From: Mesostigma viride
Taxonomy: Eukaryota > Streptophyta > Mesostigmatophyceae > Mesostigmatales > Mesostigmataceae
NCBI GenBank assembly: GCA_009746045.1
Contig: RPFO01000213.1
Coordinates: 13,281,051-13,345,050, forward strand
Length of the DNA: 64,000 bases
Direction: 5' to 3'
The notes below the pieces were generated by a model that worked only from the letters and a program-made list of their open reading frames with translations, made no database searches and had not been told where the DNA came from. This document shows, one piece after another, positions 11,013-24,182 of this stretch. Position 1 is the first letter of the stretch. Each line of letters opens with the position of its first letter. The position numbers and the translations under genes were made by a program.

Positions 11013-12079
11013 AGATGTGTTCCACTGGATAGGTGGCCAAATAAGACAGAGTATGCTTGGCAGACCACACATGCTTCAGTAGGGCAGCCCGTTTCTCCTC
11101 CAAAGTCGGCTCCTGATCCACCCTTTTCGCACCTGCTTCCCCTCCCTTGCCATCATTGACAGCTGTCTTTGTGGAACAGCACTCAGTGGCTGTTCTTCTC
11201 CCCCCTGGCGACACACAGGTAGCATCCCACACTGTCCCATCCTTGAACTGAACCACCCTGTCAGGCCAGGAAATAGCAGGATTGGTGTCAGACAACCAGG
11301 GGATCCCCAAAATCACATCTGCTGCCGTGATTGATCTTACGATCGGGATTCCCTGATTTTGCCTGGGGGAGCGGAGGGATGGAGGTGCGCCGCTACCTTG
11401 GAGGCGCTACACCGTTGCCCAGTGGTGCAAGTCGACATGCGGGAGCCAAACGGGGTGGCCACGCCCTCTCTGGAGGGTCTGACAGCCTTGGATGGGCCTC
11501 AGATGTAGTTCGAACTAGTTCAAAGTTAGTACAGGTAGTACCAACTAGTTCAAACGAGTTCAATCTACTTCAACTAGTATCCAGGGACCCTCAAGATATG
11601 CCAGGTGGTTGCTGAACGGTTCTGGCATGACAGAACATGTGTGACATCATAAAAATGTAGTACAATGTTGAAAAAAGTAGTATCAGGGTCCTAGATGTAG
11701 TACAGTAGTATTCTGAGGTCATTCTTACATGGAGCGCCGCGCCAGCGGGGCGCCGCACTTGCGTGTGTCACGGATGCAACGTTGATGCGATGTATTTCAA
11801 GGTGGTGATGGCTGCCAAGCCAGCTTATCAGTTTTCAACACAACTAGAGCAATACTTCACCGTTTTTGACAAAGTTGGTGTCAAACTAATCGTGAGACAA
11901 TTTAGCCGACAACATTTTGACGGTTTTCGCACCAAGTTTTGACGGGTTTGCGCAACGGGAGTAAAAGTCCGCAAGGTAGAACTGAGTGACAAATTTTCAG
12001 TCCGAAATTTTTCTCAGTCTCCAAGATTGCGGACTATTGAGCCTAGTTGTGAGAAATTTCTTCATCTTTGAATTCTATA

Positions 12080-13689
<1,610 letters not shown>

Positions 13690-15852
13690 GGGGCAGGGGT
13701 GTGCTCCCGCTGCCAGTGAAGATGGTCCCCCCGCTCGACCGCAGCCGCCTGCGATCCAACCGCAGGCTGCAGCGCGCTCTGCGTGCCAGAGCAAGGCTGC
13801 GGTGTCAAGAGCGGGCCACAAGGGGCCTGAACTGGCTGTGGGGCAGGACCCGGGAACGGTCCGGTGGACCGGCGGTGCAGCAGCAGGCTATTACTGCGAG
13901 CCCCTGCACCGTCGCCCAAAGGGCCGCCCTACAAGGGATGGAGGATGCTGCCCGCGTCTACAACCGCCGGCTTACCGCCGTAGCGGAGGCGACAGACACG
14001 GGGGACGCAGAGCCCGCGCCATACGGGCCGGGCGGTCAATACGAAATTATTGACCCGGAGAGGCTGGCACTGCCAAAAGGAGGAGCTGCAGGTAGTGTCA
14101 AGCTGCTGGACTGCCTGCCGGAGGCATGGCAGAGGACGTATGAGGACATAAACAACATTCTACAAAGATGCGACGCGGAGGCGGGGGCGTGGATGCGGCG
14201 GGGCCGGGTGTCTCATGGTTGTGCAAGCGATGCGGCGTACGCACGACTGAGCATCAGGCTGGCGGAGACGCGGATGATCGAGTACAGTGAGGAGGCGCCC
14301 CTGTGGTGAACGGCTGTTTTGCCGTCCCCAAGAAAGACCCCGGGGTTGTGGAGCCCAGCGAACGACGGCAGCGGTTTATAGGGAATATGGTGCCGTGCAA
14401 CCGGCGCTTCCTCAAGCCGCCTACCTGTTACCTGCCTAACTTGGGCGAGGTCGCTGAGCTGAGTGTGGGGGCGCCATGCTATTCGGGCAAGACAGACCTT
14501 GACACCTACTATTACCGGTTCGAGGTACCTGAGAGCTGGCGCCCCTATTTCTCGCTGCCCCCCGTGTGGTCCGATGAGGTCGGCCAGCTGGGACGACGGC
14601 GAAAGTTGTACCCCAGGTTCCGGGTCCTTGTCATGGGCTGGAGCCACTCGGTGGTCCTTGCACAGGTTGCCCACCTGCACTGTCTCTACGGGGCGGGGGT
14701 GCTCGATGCCAAGAGAGGGCTGTCATATCCCATGCACTTGATGGGGGTGCGCACAGTGCGCGGGGATGGCATGGACCGGCTGGAGTTGGTGGAGAGCGCG
14801 CCAGTGCAGCGTGGCGGCTGCTGCCGGAGGATCCCCCACATCCCGCTCAGCTGGTCATGATCGATGATCTGGGGGTCACCCATGGGCGGAGCGCGGAGGA
14901 GACCAACGCCGTGCTCACCAAGGCGTGCGAGGAGAGCTACGGTCCCAAGGGGTTGGTGGTCAACGAGAAGAAGGTGGAGAGAGCTGAGGAGGGGCGCCCG
15001 GTGGAAATCTTGGGGATTGAGTTCTGCCAGGACGGGTCCATGCGGCCGAGCGCGGCCCGGATGGCGGCCTTGGTGCGCGACACGCAGGCAATGCTGGGGC
15101 GTGGACGGGCCACTTACCACCAACTGGCCTCGTTGCTGGGACGGTGGGTGTGGGTCCACTTGCTGCGTCGGGGTCTACTGTCCATCTGGTTTCACGCCTA
15201 CCGCTTGCTGCAGCAAGTCCTGGTGCACAAGCGGGGCTGGAGCTATCGGCTGTGGGGTAGTGTAAGGGAAGAGCTCCAGGCTGCAATGGACTTGGCCCCG
15301 CTGGTGCATGCGCAGCGCGACCAGCCCCTGAGCTGCACCGTGGTGGCCACTGATGCGTCAACCCACGGTTCTGGGGTGGTGTACAGCCGGTGGGAGGCGC
15401 CTGCGGTGCGTGGCCTGTCCAACTGTCGGGAGCGGAAGGGCTGGAAGACGCTCTGTGTGGACTCTGAGACGGCCAGCGTGGAGCGCACAGGGGAGATTGA
15501 GCACCGAGCCATGGCAGCGGCGCAGTGGCGCACCGCTCTTGCCCACCGGTGGCTCGATCCCTCGGCCCACATCAACGAGAAGGAGATTCGTGCGGCTGTG
15601 CAAGGGATCGAGTGGGGCCTGCGCTCACAGGTTCACTGGCAGCAACGTCACGTGCGGCTGGTGGACAATTCGGCAGTTGTCGGTGCGCTCGTCAAAGGGC
15701 GTTCGTCGTCCTACCGGCTGAACGCCTGGTGCCGCCGGGCGATCGCGCTAGGGCTGGCCAGCAACACCCGCTACCACTGGGTGTATGTGAGGTCGGAGCG
15801 CAACCCGGCCGACGCGCCCAGTCGTGGTCGATGGGTGCGCAACCTCACTGCG

Positions 15853-15882
15853 GATGGCGACGTGGAGAGCAATCCGGGGCCA
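15853..15882 (+). other. 2A-like motif (element B)
   Basis: Encodes DGDVESNPGP, preceded by 'GRWVRNLTA' at the end of RNase H and followed by the recombinase N-terminus. The residues are the same as in family A copy 1, although the surrounding DNA has diverged by many silent changes. Confidence 0.78.
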
Positions 15883-16797
15883 CATGGGCGGCAGGAATTG
15901 CTGGAGGCCACTGTGCAGCCCAGCACGCTAGCTGCATATCACCGAGCGCTGAGGGCGTACGTGGAGTATGGTCAACCCCTCGCTCCCGTGGCCAAGACGG
16001 AGGCGGAAGGCGTCTTTTGTGAGTGGCTGGTCAGCGTGTATGAGGAAGGGGGAAGCCGGACCATGGTTGTGCGCGCATTATGCGGGCTGCAGCTGTACTT
16101 CCCCAACGAGATTAAGGGGTGGTACGAGGCGCGTCGCTTGCTGGCCGGCTGGGCGCGACGAGTTCCCGTGCAGAGCCCTCACCCCGTCCCGTGGCAGCTA
16201 CTGTACCTCGTGGCAAACATTCTTCGTGCACAAGGCTCGATATTAGCTGCCTGCTGCTGCATCATTGTTTTTCAGCAATACTTGCGCATCGGAGAAGCGT
16301 TCAAGCTTCGCGTGGGGGACGTGGCTCTGCGCGGGGACTTCCGCCTGGGGCCCAGTAACCAGGGTGCGCTGCTGCTACGCGACCCCAAGACAGCCAAGGG
16401 CCAGGCCCAGGCAGTGGTGGTTGTTGAGCCCCTTTCACTCACGTTGCTTGGCGCCCTGTGTGCTGGGCGGGCGCACGAGGAGCTGCTCTTTGGCGCACTC
16501 AGCTACAGCCGTTTCTTGCGGCGGTGGCACGCCGCCTGGGACCTCCTTGGCTTGCGGGGGATGTTTTCACCCTACAGCATGCGCCACGGGGGGGCCACCC
16601 ATGACTACCTGCGCGGGGTACCAATCGCGGACATCCAAAAGCGTGGCCGGTGGCGCCAGTTTTCGTCCGTGGACCATTACGTGGGGCTCCACCGCGCCCT
16701 GCAGGTGCGGGTGCCCCAGGTGGTGTGGGACCTCGCGGGCAGACTGCCCCCCGTGACTGGCGTCGTCACTTTGGGCCATAGATTTCGGCCATACTTC

Positions 16798-16835
16798 GGT
16801 GAGGCGCACTCTAGCGGACACGCTAGGGCTTCACC
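16798..16835 (+). repeat. GCACT-loop hairpin (element B)
   Basis: Outer stem GGTGAGGC/GCTTCACC, unpaired GCACT, inner stem CTAGC/GCTAG with a six-base loop, single G. It overlaps the end of the recombinase frame and precedes B1. Confidence 0.72.
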
Positions 16836-17760
16836 AGCTGGAGGGTAAGGATGTGCCCTCCCATGGCTCCTGACGCGGTTTCCAGATGTACGGCCTGCGG
16901 CCAGGTTGGAGATGCGGGTCAAGTGGAAGCGGCGGCCAGGGACTGCCAAAAAATATTTTATGTCTCTCTGTCTACTAAGTCCGGTCGGCTTCAACATATA
17001 GTGTAATAAACAAGTTCTGGTGCCCTTCAACCAGAAGTGGACCTAGGCAATGCACAGTGGATGATTGATCTTACGATCGGGATTCCCTGATTTTGCCTGG
17101 GGGAGCGGAGGGATGGAGGTGCGCCGCTACCTTGGAGGCGCTACACCGTTGCCCAGTGGTGCAAGTCGACATGCGGGAGCCAAACGGGGTGGCCACGCCC
17201 TCTCTGGAGGGTCTGACAGCCTTGGATGGGCCTCAGATGTAGTTCGAACTAGTTCAAAGTTAGTACAGGTAGTACAAACTAGTTCAAACGAGTTCAATCT
17301 ACTTCAACTAGTATCCAGGGACCCTCAAGATATGCCAGGTGGTTGCTGAACGGTTCTGGCATGACAGAACATGTGTGACATCATAAAAATGTAGTACAAT
17401 GTTGAAAAAAGTAGTATCAGGGTCCTAGATCTAGTACAGTAGTATTCTGAGGTCATTCTTACATGGAGCGCCGCGCCAGCGGGGCGCCGCACTTGCGTGT
17501 GTCACGGATGCAACGTTGATGCGATGTATTTCAAGGTGGTGATGGCTGCCAAGCCAGCTTATCAGTTTTCCCCACCCACCCACCCTTTTCTGTTTTGTCT
17601 TGGGGGGTCAAGTGGAAGCGGCGGCCAGGGACTGCCAAAAAATATTTTATGTCTCTCTGTCTACTAAGTCCGGTCGGCTTCAACATATAGTGTAATAAAC
17701 AAGTTCTGGTGCCCTTCAACCAGAAGTGGACCTAGGCAATGCACAGTGGAGGTATATGGC

Positions 17761-20700
17761 TCCCTATGCATGTCTCAACTCGTTCACTCCATCACTGAGG
17801 GCTCCAGACATTATTTTTTACAAAATACGTTTACGCAGAAGAGACTCTTGGACCAAAGTCGCATAATTGGTGAATAAAGCATCTGCAGGCCCCCCCAGCC
17901 AGCTGATGCTGCCATCTCACTTCCCTCAGGGTGGGTTGGGTGGGCTAATAAAAACGAATACCAGCACAGGCACACCTCGGCTGGTTATATGCCAGCACTT
18001 TTTCTCAGACTTGGGCCGGCGGCGGCCCAGGTCCTTCTAATTCGGGTCGAAACACAATTCCGTGACCCATACAATATTCGTACACCATGCGAAGTGGCAG
18101 CGTACTTGCCCACTGTGGCGGATGCAAGTCCGGTACACCTGGTTTTGGCGCCAAAAGCACCCTTGGCCAGTTGTACTACAAGGAACCCATCCCTACTAAT
18201 TCTTTTGACATTGTAATACGTTTAGTCTTGGTCTACTACACCCCAGTAGGTCCGTTCACCTCCTGAGCGTCCAATGCTACGCCGAAGCACGTCAGCACTG
18301 GTTTGAACTAGAATGAACTAGTTTGAAGTAGATTGAAGTAGACTGTACTACCCTGTAGGCCAAGTGAAGTACTTGGAACTACGTCCAAGTACTTAGAACT
18401 AGTTTACAAGTTACTTGTACGGACTTGCACCCTATTAGAGGGCAGTTCTCGTACCACCACACTGGCGCCCCTTATTAAATTCCAGGGCCCTTATAAATTG
18501 TGACTACTGCCCCTTATAAAAGACCAGGGCCTATTATAAAATATTAAATGCTCTATTTATTTTTTATATGTGCTGTCACCCAGCGGCGTCCCTCGCCTCC
18601 TTCGCTCCCTCCGCCCCGACAAATCAGGGAATCCAGATCGAGGGAGATCAACCATCCCTATGCATGTCTCAACTCGTTCACTCCATCACTGAGGGCTCCA
18701 GACATTATTTTTTACAAAATACGTTTACGCACAAGAGACTCTTGGACCAAAGTCGCATAATTGGTGAATAAAGCATCTGCAGGTCCCCCCAGCCAGCTGA
18801 TGCTGCCATCTCACTTCCCGCTTCCCCCAGCCTGGCCATTCTGGCCGTGGAGGACCCGTCACCAATAGTGAAGGCCTAGCATGACTGCTAGAGTGCCCCT
18901 CACTTACTGGTCGCGGGGAAGCCTGTCACCAACAGTGGGGCCCCAGCTTGTCTGCTGGAGTGCGCCCCACTAGCGAAGTCTCAAACAATGCCTTCATCCC
19001 CCTTGGATAGGAGAGAACAGCGTCCAACCAAAGGTACGGTCAATCAATCCCCCACACCTTTCCCCCCTCCTCGTCCAGCGAAAATAGCTGGCACGTCTGC
19101 CAACTTCCACCCTACACCATCCTCCTCGCGCTCCTCATGCCATAACTGTCACGATCCAGTGCTATGGCCCAGCGACTCGCCAAAAGTCACATGCCACAAG
19201 CTGCCGCTACGGTCACAGCCCTCTGTTTGCAGGGCGTAACCCGGGGTGCAAGCATCCCCAGGTACTCGCCCTAGAGGGCTGCCGGCGGCATACATAGCAA
19301 GGTGTAATCTCCATTCCATTCTCAGGACAGCTAGCCGGTCACTTAGGCTATCTTGAGCAAGCGCCCCTGCTCTTAGCCCTCACAACCGTCAAAACCAGCC
19401 GGTCTCACCAGGCTCCCCCCATTAAAATTGCCACCTCTTGGATGCCATTACAGATGTCATCCCAAAGCTCTCAGGGTTCCAGCCTGGCAGCGCCCAAAAG
19501 TCTTTTTACGTAGGCCGCTCATTTTGCCTCCCCCCAGTTCCAAAACACCACAGTCCTTAGCTCCCCAAAGCCGTCAAGAAAGGCACCTCCCCCAACCGGC
19601 CACCACTGGCCCAAGGCCGCCGAGCCGCCTTACCACCACGTAAGCTCTCGAGAAATAAAATCCAGGGAGCCACACCCAGCGCTCCTCCAGCCACCGGTTT
19701 TCCCCATAAAATTCGGCTCCACATATTCTTTTTCACGTTACCATCACGTAATGGACCAGCCGACCCGCTCCATCAAAGCCATCGGGCTGTGACGCGGTAT
19801 GCCCTGCCCGCAAAGCCCCGAGAGCCAAAGATAGCTAATGATGCCGCATTCAGATCTTGGGCAGCCGGCTTTGCAGCCTACTATATTTTTTACACTGCTC
19901 GTCGTTGAGGGTCATCGTGCAAGGCAGTATCAAACGTAAAACAGCTCGAACAAGCACGCCCAGGGCCGAATTAGAATTTTCGTTCCCTTACCGCACTTTC
20001 CGGCCTTGCGACTCAATTTCGGGTCAAAATTTCTATGCCCACCCCTCAAACGACGGGACAGCAGCCGGCCACCTTTGCTCGTCGTTTAGGACCATCGAAA
20101 CAGGTCCAAGCAACCTTTATTCGCCTCGTCCCAGGTCAGTTAAGGCCGAAAAAGATTGCCGGCACCCTACCGCAGATTTCGGCACTAAATCCGCAATTTC
20201 TGCCCCGATTTTCAACGTCTGGCCCTCAAACGACCGCTTGGACGCCGACCACCGTCGCGCGTCTCTAAATAAAATTCATTCCCAGCCCCCCCGGACTCGG
20301 GGAGGCCTTTTGCATTCGTTTAAATCATTGCCAGCCACCATGGCTGGCCGTCACCACTAATAAAAACGAATACCAGCACAGGCACACCTCGGCTGGTTAT
20401 ATGCCAGCACTTTTTCTCAGACTTGGGCCGGCGGCGGCCCAGGTCCTTCTAATTCGGGTCGAAACACAATTCCGTGACCCATACAATATTCGTACACCAT
20501 GCGAAGTGGCAGCGTACTTGCCCACTGTGGCGGATGCAAGTCCGGTACACCTGGTTTTGGCGCCAAAAGCACCCTTGGCCAGTTGTACTACAAGGAACCC
20601 ATCCCTACTAATTCTTTTGACATTGTACTACGTTTAGTCTTGGTCTACTACACCCCAGTAGGTCCGTTCACCTCCTGAGCGTCCAATGCTACGCCGAAGC

Positions 20701-21066
20701 ACGTCAGCACTGGTTTGAACTAGAATGAACTAGTTTGAAGTAGATTGAAGTAGACTGTACTACCCTGTAGGCCAAGTGAAGTACTTGGAACTACGTCCAA
20801 GTACTTAGAACTAGTTTACAAGTTACTTGTACGGACTTGCACCCTATTAGAGGGCAGTTCTCGTACCACCACACTGGCGCCCCTTATTAAATTCCAGGGC
20901 CCTTATACATTGTGACTACTGCCCCTTATAAAAGACCAGGGCCTATTATAAAATATTAAATGCTCTATTTATTTTTTATATGTGCTGTCACCCAGCGGCG
21001 TCCCTCGCCTCCTTCGCTCCCTCCGCCCCGACAAATCAGGGAATCCAGATCGAGGGAGATCAACCA
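17761..21066 (-). mobile_element. Non-autonomous element N, right copy (fossil)
   Basis: Reverse-oriented copy, exactly as long as the left one (3,306 bp). On the plus strand: B2 17761-17925, A2 17945-18654, B1 18655-18819, internal, A1 20357-21066. Its repeat pairs differ at only about two bases each, so it is recent. It splits a family A sequence: GGTATATGGC lies left of it and AACATAAAAAATATTTTG right of it, matching the uninterrupted sequence near 1850 with no target-site duplication. It encodes no recognisable protein. Confidence 0.85.
18867..18971 (-). repeat. Two GCACT-loop hairpins in element N (right copy)
   Basis: Reverse-complement counterparts of the hairpins at 9802-9906, at the equivalent position beside B1, with both stems kept. 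Confidence 0.72.
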
Positions 21067-21130
21067 AACATAAAAAATATTTTGAGGGAGGAGGAGGTAG
21101 AGCAGCCAGGGCGTGGACGGCGAGTGACGC

Positions 21131-23720
21131 ATGGCTGTGCGAGCGACACGGAGTACGCGCCTGTGCGTGCGGCTGGCGGAGACCGGGATGACAGAGTATA
21201 GCGAGGAGGAGCCATCGGTCACCAACGGCCTGTTCGGCGTGCCCAAGCGCGATCCAGGGGTGGTGGACCCGTCAGCCCAGCGCCAGCGACTCATCTGCAA
21301 CATGGTGCAGAGCAAGGACAAGTTCCTCACCCCTGGCGGCTGTTACCTGCCAGATGTGGGGGCGGTGGCCGAGATGGCAGGGGGCGCGCCCAGCTACTCG
21401 AGCAAAACGGACCTGGAGACGTACTACTACCGCTTCTCCGTGCCAACGGAGTGGCGGGAGTGGTTCGCGCTGCCCCCAGTCTGGTCGGACGAGGTCGGCC
21501 AGCCAGGGGAGCGCCGCCGGCTCTATCCCAGGTTCCGTGTTCTGGTGATGGGGTGGTCCCACTCGGTCCTGCTGGCGCAGGTGGCGCACATGCAGACCCT
21601 GTTCGGGCCGGGGAAGCTGAACCCCGGGCTGAGTGTGAGCGTCCCGATGCATCAGCTCGGGGTGCGCACAGTGCGTGAGGGAGGACGGGAGTGGATGGAG
21701 TTGGTGGGGGCCGCCGAGCTTGACTGGCAGCTGCTGCCCGAGGACCCTCCTCGGCCGGCGCAGTTGGTCATGATCGACGACCTGGGCACCACACACGCGC
21801 GCAGCGCAGCGGAGGCGAACGCGCTGCTGGACCGCGCATGCACCGAGTGCTACGCGCCAGCTGGCCTGGTGGTGAATGAGAAAAAGGTCGAGCGGGCGCG
21901 GGAGGGCCAGGCTGTGGAGATCCTGGGCATCGAGTTTCACCAAGATGGGAGCTTGTGGCCGTCGGCGAAGCGACTGGCCCTCCTGGTCCACGACACCGAG
22001 GCGGTGCTGGCCCGGGGACGTGCAAGCTACCATGAGTTGGCCTCCCTACTGGGACGCTGGGTATGGATCCAGCTGCTGCGCAGGAGTCTGCTAAGCACCT
22101 GGTTCCACGCCTACAGGATGCTCCACCAAGTGCTGGCCCTCCGCAAGGGAGGACGCTTCCAACTCTGGGCAAGTGTGCGCCGGGAGCTCTGGGCGGCTGT
22201 CTGCCTGGCTCCCCTGGTGCATGCGCAGCGCAACCAGCCACTGGACACCACCATCGTGGCCAGTGACGCGTCGAGCCGGGGCTCCGGTGTGGTGTACGCC
22301 CGTCTGGCAGAGGCAGACGTGAAGGCGTTGTCCAACTGCCGTGAGATGAAGGGGTGGAAGACTCTGTGTGTCGGGTCGGAAGAGGTCGGTGTGGAGCGAA
22401 CGGGGGAGAGGGAACATCGGGCGGTGGCGACCGCCCGCTGGCGTGTGGCGGTGAAACACCGGTGGAGGGATGCGGGGGCGCACATCAATGAGAAAGAGGC
22501 GCGCGCAGCCGTGCAGAGCCTGGAGTGGGGGCTGCGCACGCAGGCGCGGTGGGGGCGACGGCACGTACGGCTGGTGGATAACTCCGCCGTTGTGGGCGCA
22601 GTGGTGAAGGGGCGGTCATCATCTTACCGCCTCAACACGTGGTGCCGCCGCGCTGCCGCCCTGGGCTGTGCCAGCAACACCAGGTACCACTGGGTGTACA
22701 TCCGCTCGGAGCGAAACCCCGCTGACGCGCCCAGCCGGGGCCGGTGGGTGCGGGACCTGACCGCCGATGGCGATGTGGAGCGTAACCCGGGGCCGGGAGG
22801 GCGGCAGGAGCTACTGGAGAGCACCGTGCTGCCCGCGACCCTGCGCAGCTACCATCGCGCAGTGTTCGCATACCTCCTGTGGGCTGAGCCCTATGGCGCT
22901 GTACCGCCGGAGGAAGCGGAGAGCGTGTTCTGCGAGTGGCTCGTGTCTGTCTACGAGGATGGAGGGGGAGCAGGGCATTCCATGTGCATGGGGGCGCTGT
23001 GTGCAACTGTACTACCCCAGCCAAGTGCAGGGGTGGCGCGAGGCCCGCCGGCTCCTGTACGGGTGTCAGCGACGCATGCAAACGCATAGCCCCAATCCGG
23101 TGCCGTGGGAGCTGCTCTACCTGGTGGTGCAGATCCTCCGCTAGCAGGGGGCGCCCATGGCAGCAGCCGTGTGCGTCATCACTTTCCAGCAATACCTGCG
23201 CATCGGTAAGGCCTTCAAGCTCCGAGTGGGGGACGTGGCGCTGCGCGGCGATCGTCGCCTGGGGCAGCGGGGACTGGGCGCGCTTCTTCTGCGGGATCCC
23301 AAGACAGCCAAGGGGGGTGCACAGGCGGTGGTGGTGCAGGACCCCCTCTCGCTGTACGTGCTCGAGCGCCTGTGCGCTGGGCGGGAGCCCGAGGAGCCCT
23401 TGTTTGGGAGCCTCAACTACAGCCAGTTCTCTCGTCGGTGGCACGCGGCGTGGGATGTTCTGGGCCTGCAGGGGATGTTTCCGCCCTACTCCATGCGACA
23501 TGGTGGGGCAACGTACGACTACCTGCAGGGCGTTTCACTCCCAGACATCCAGAAGCGCGGGCGTTGGCGCCAGTTCAAGTCGGTGGACCACTACGTGGGC
23601 CTGCAACGTGCTCTAGCGGTGCAAGTGCCGCGGTGGGTGTGGTTGCTGGCTGAGGAGTTCCCCCCGCTCAGTGGAGTTCACACTGGCAGTAGCAAGTGTG
23701 TGGATGCGCCTGCCCCGGTC
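21131..23720 (+). pseudogene. RT / RNase H / 2A-like / YR region, family A copy 2
   Basis: RT blocks 'TNGLFGVPKRDPG', 'SSKTDLETYYYRFSVP', 'LVMGWSHSVLLAQ' and 'MIDDLGTTHARS'; RNase H ending 'RNPADAPSRGRW'; a 2A-like site; then recombinase blocks 'YLRIG', 'YSMRHGGATYDYLQG' and 'KRGRWRQFKSVDHYVGL'. It gives the more continuous view of the family A RT. Fossil, a few breaks. Confidence 0.75.
22766..22795 (+). other. 2A-like site (family A copy 2)
   Basis: Same position as in the other elements, with the NPGP core kept; this copy shows slight variation just before the core. Confidence 0.6.
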
Positions 23721-23770
23721 TAGGCCGGGGGGGCGCAGTATAAAATGATGCAGCTCCGTTGGAGGAGTCG

Positions 23771-23980
23771 GCAGGGCGCACTCCAGCGGACACGCTGGGG
23801 CCCTGCTGGTTTTGGGCGTCGCGCCATCATCCTGATTTCCGGTTTGGCTCACCTTCGACCGTATCCTGCCTTGGACAGAGCCGGCGGGGCGCACTCTAGT
23901 GGATACACTAGGGCTCTGCGGGTACCTGCGTTGACAGGTGCAGGGGAGGCGCACTCTAGCAGCCACGCTAGGGCTTCCCC
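23771..23980 (+). repeat. Three GCACT-loop hairpins (family A copy 2)
   Basis: 23771-23806, 23876-23918 and 23943-23980, the counterparts of those at 4567-4776. The first has a perfect inner stem here (CCAGC/GCTGG), where copy 1 has CCAGT/GCTGG, a T-G wobble. Confidence 0.75.
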
Positions 23981-24182
23981 CTCTACAACCACTCCAGATG
24001 CGGCCGGGGACGGCCAGGTTGGAGATGCGGGTGTTATATGGTGGCAGCCGCCTGGGACTTGCGCACAATTTGCCAGTCTCTCGGTCTACCAAGGCCTGCA
24101 AGCTGCTTAAGCATATAATTTTGCAATAAACAAGTTCTGGTGCCTTCTCAAACAAAGTGAACCTGAAAGCATGCACAGAGGA

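Larger units (their letters stand above)
6376..11327 (-). mobile_element. Ty3/Gypsy-type LTR retrotransposon fragment, split by element N (fossil)
   Basis: Gypsy sequence occupies 6376-7706 and 11013-11327 and reads on the minus strand. 11013-11316 encodes an aspartic-protease-like end ('MILGIPWLSDTNPAISW'). The other piece encodes a reverse transcriptase with 'GGWRLCIDLRGLNKVT', 'FFTKFDLRHAFWQIRV', 'MPMGASNSPATMQ' and 'VVYLDDILVHS', then the start of RNase H. Neither LTR nor integrase is visible. Element N (7707-11012) is inserted between protease and RT, and the family B elements abut both outer ends. Broken, with a few further breaks besides the insertions. It is older than N. Confidence 0.82.
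13722..16848 (+). pseudogene. ORF2 region of element B: RT, RNase H, 2A-like motif, tyrosine recombinase
   Basis: The N-terminal part has 'LDRSRLRSNRRLQRALRAR' and 'LNWLWG', found in all three YR families here. RT blocks: 'GCFAVPKKDPG', 'GKTDLDTYYYRFEVP', 'LVMGWSHSVVLAQ' and 'MIDDLGVTHG'. RNase H blocks: 'VVATDASTHGSGVVY', 'INEKEIRAAV', 'RLVDNSAVVGAL' and 'RNPADAPSRGRW'. The 2A-like motif is at 15853-15882. Recombinase blocks: 'YLRIGEAFKLRVGDV', 'YSMRHGGATHDYLRG', 'IQKRGRWRQF' and 'DHYVGLH'. RT upstream of YR is the DIRS-order arrangement. Fossil region with about two breaks; the RNase H to recombinase half reads openly. Confidence 0.78.
21067..24182 (+). mobile_element. Kangaroo/PAT-like YR retrotransposon, family A, copy 2 (fossil)
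   Basis: Matches the copy at 1-5534 closely. It holds the ORF2-like region, three hairpins and B1, ending at 24182 in GCACAGAGGA. No A2-B2 follows; the LINE begins directly. Ten more bases of the same sequence lie at 17751-17760, left of element N. ORF1 is absent. Broken, with a few breaks besides the N insertion. Confidence 0.8.
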
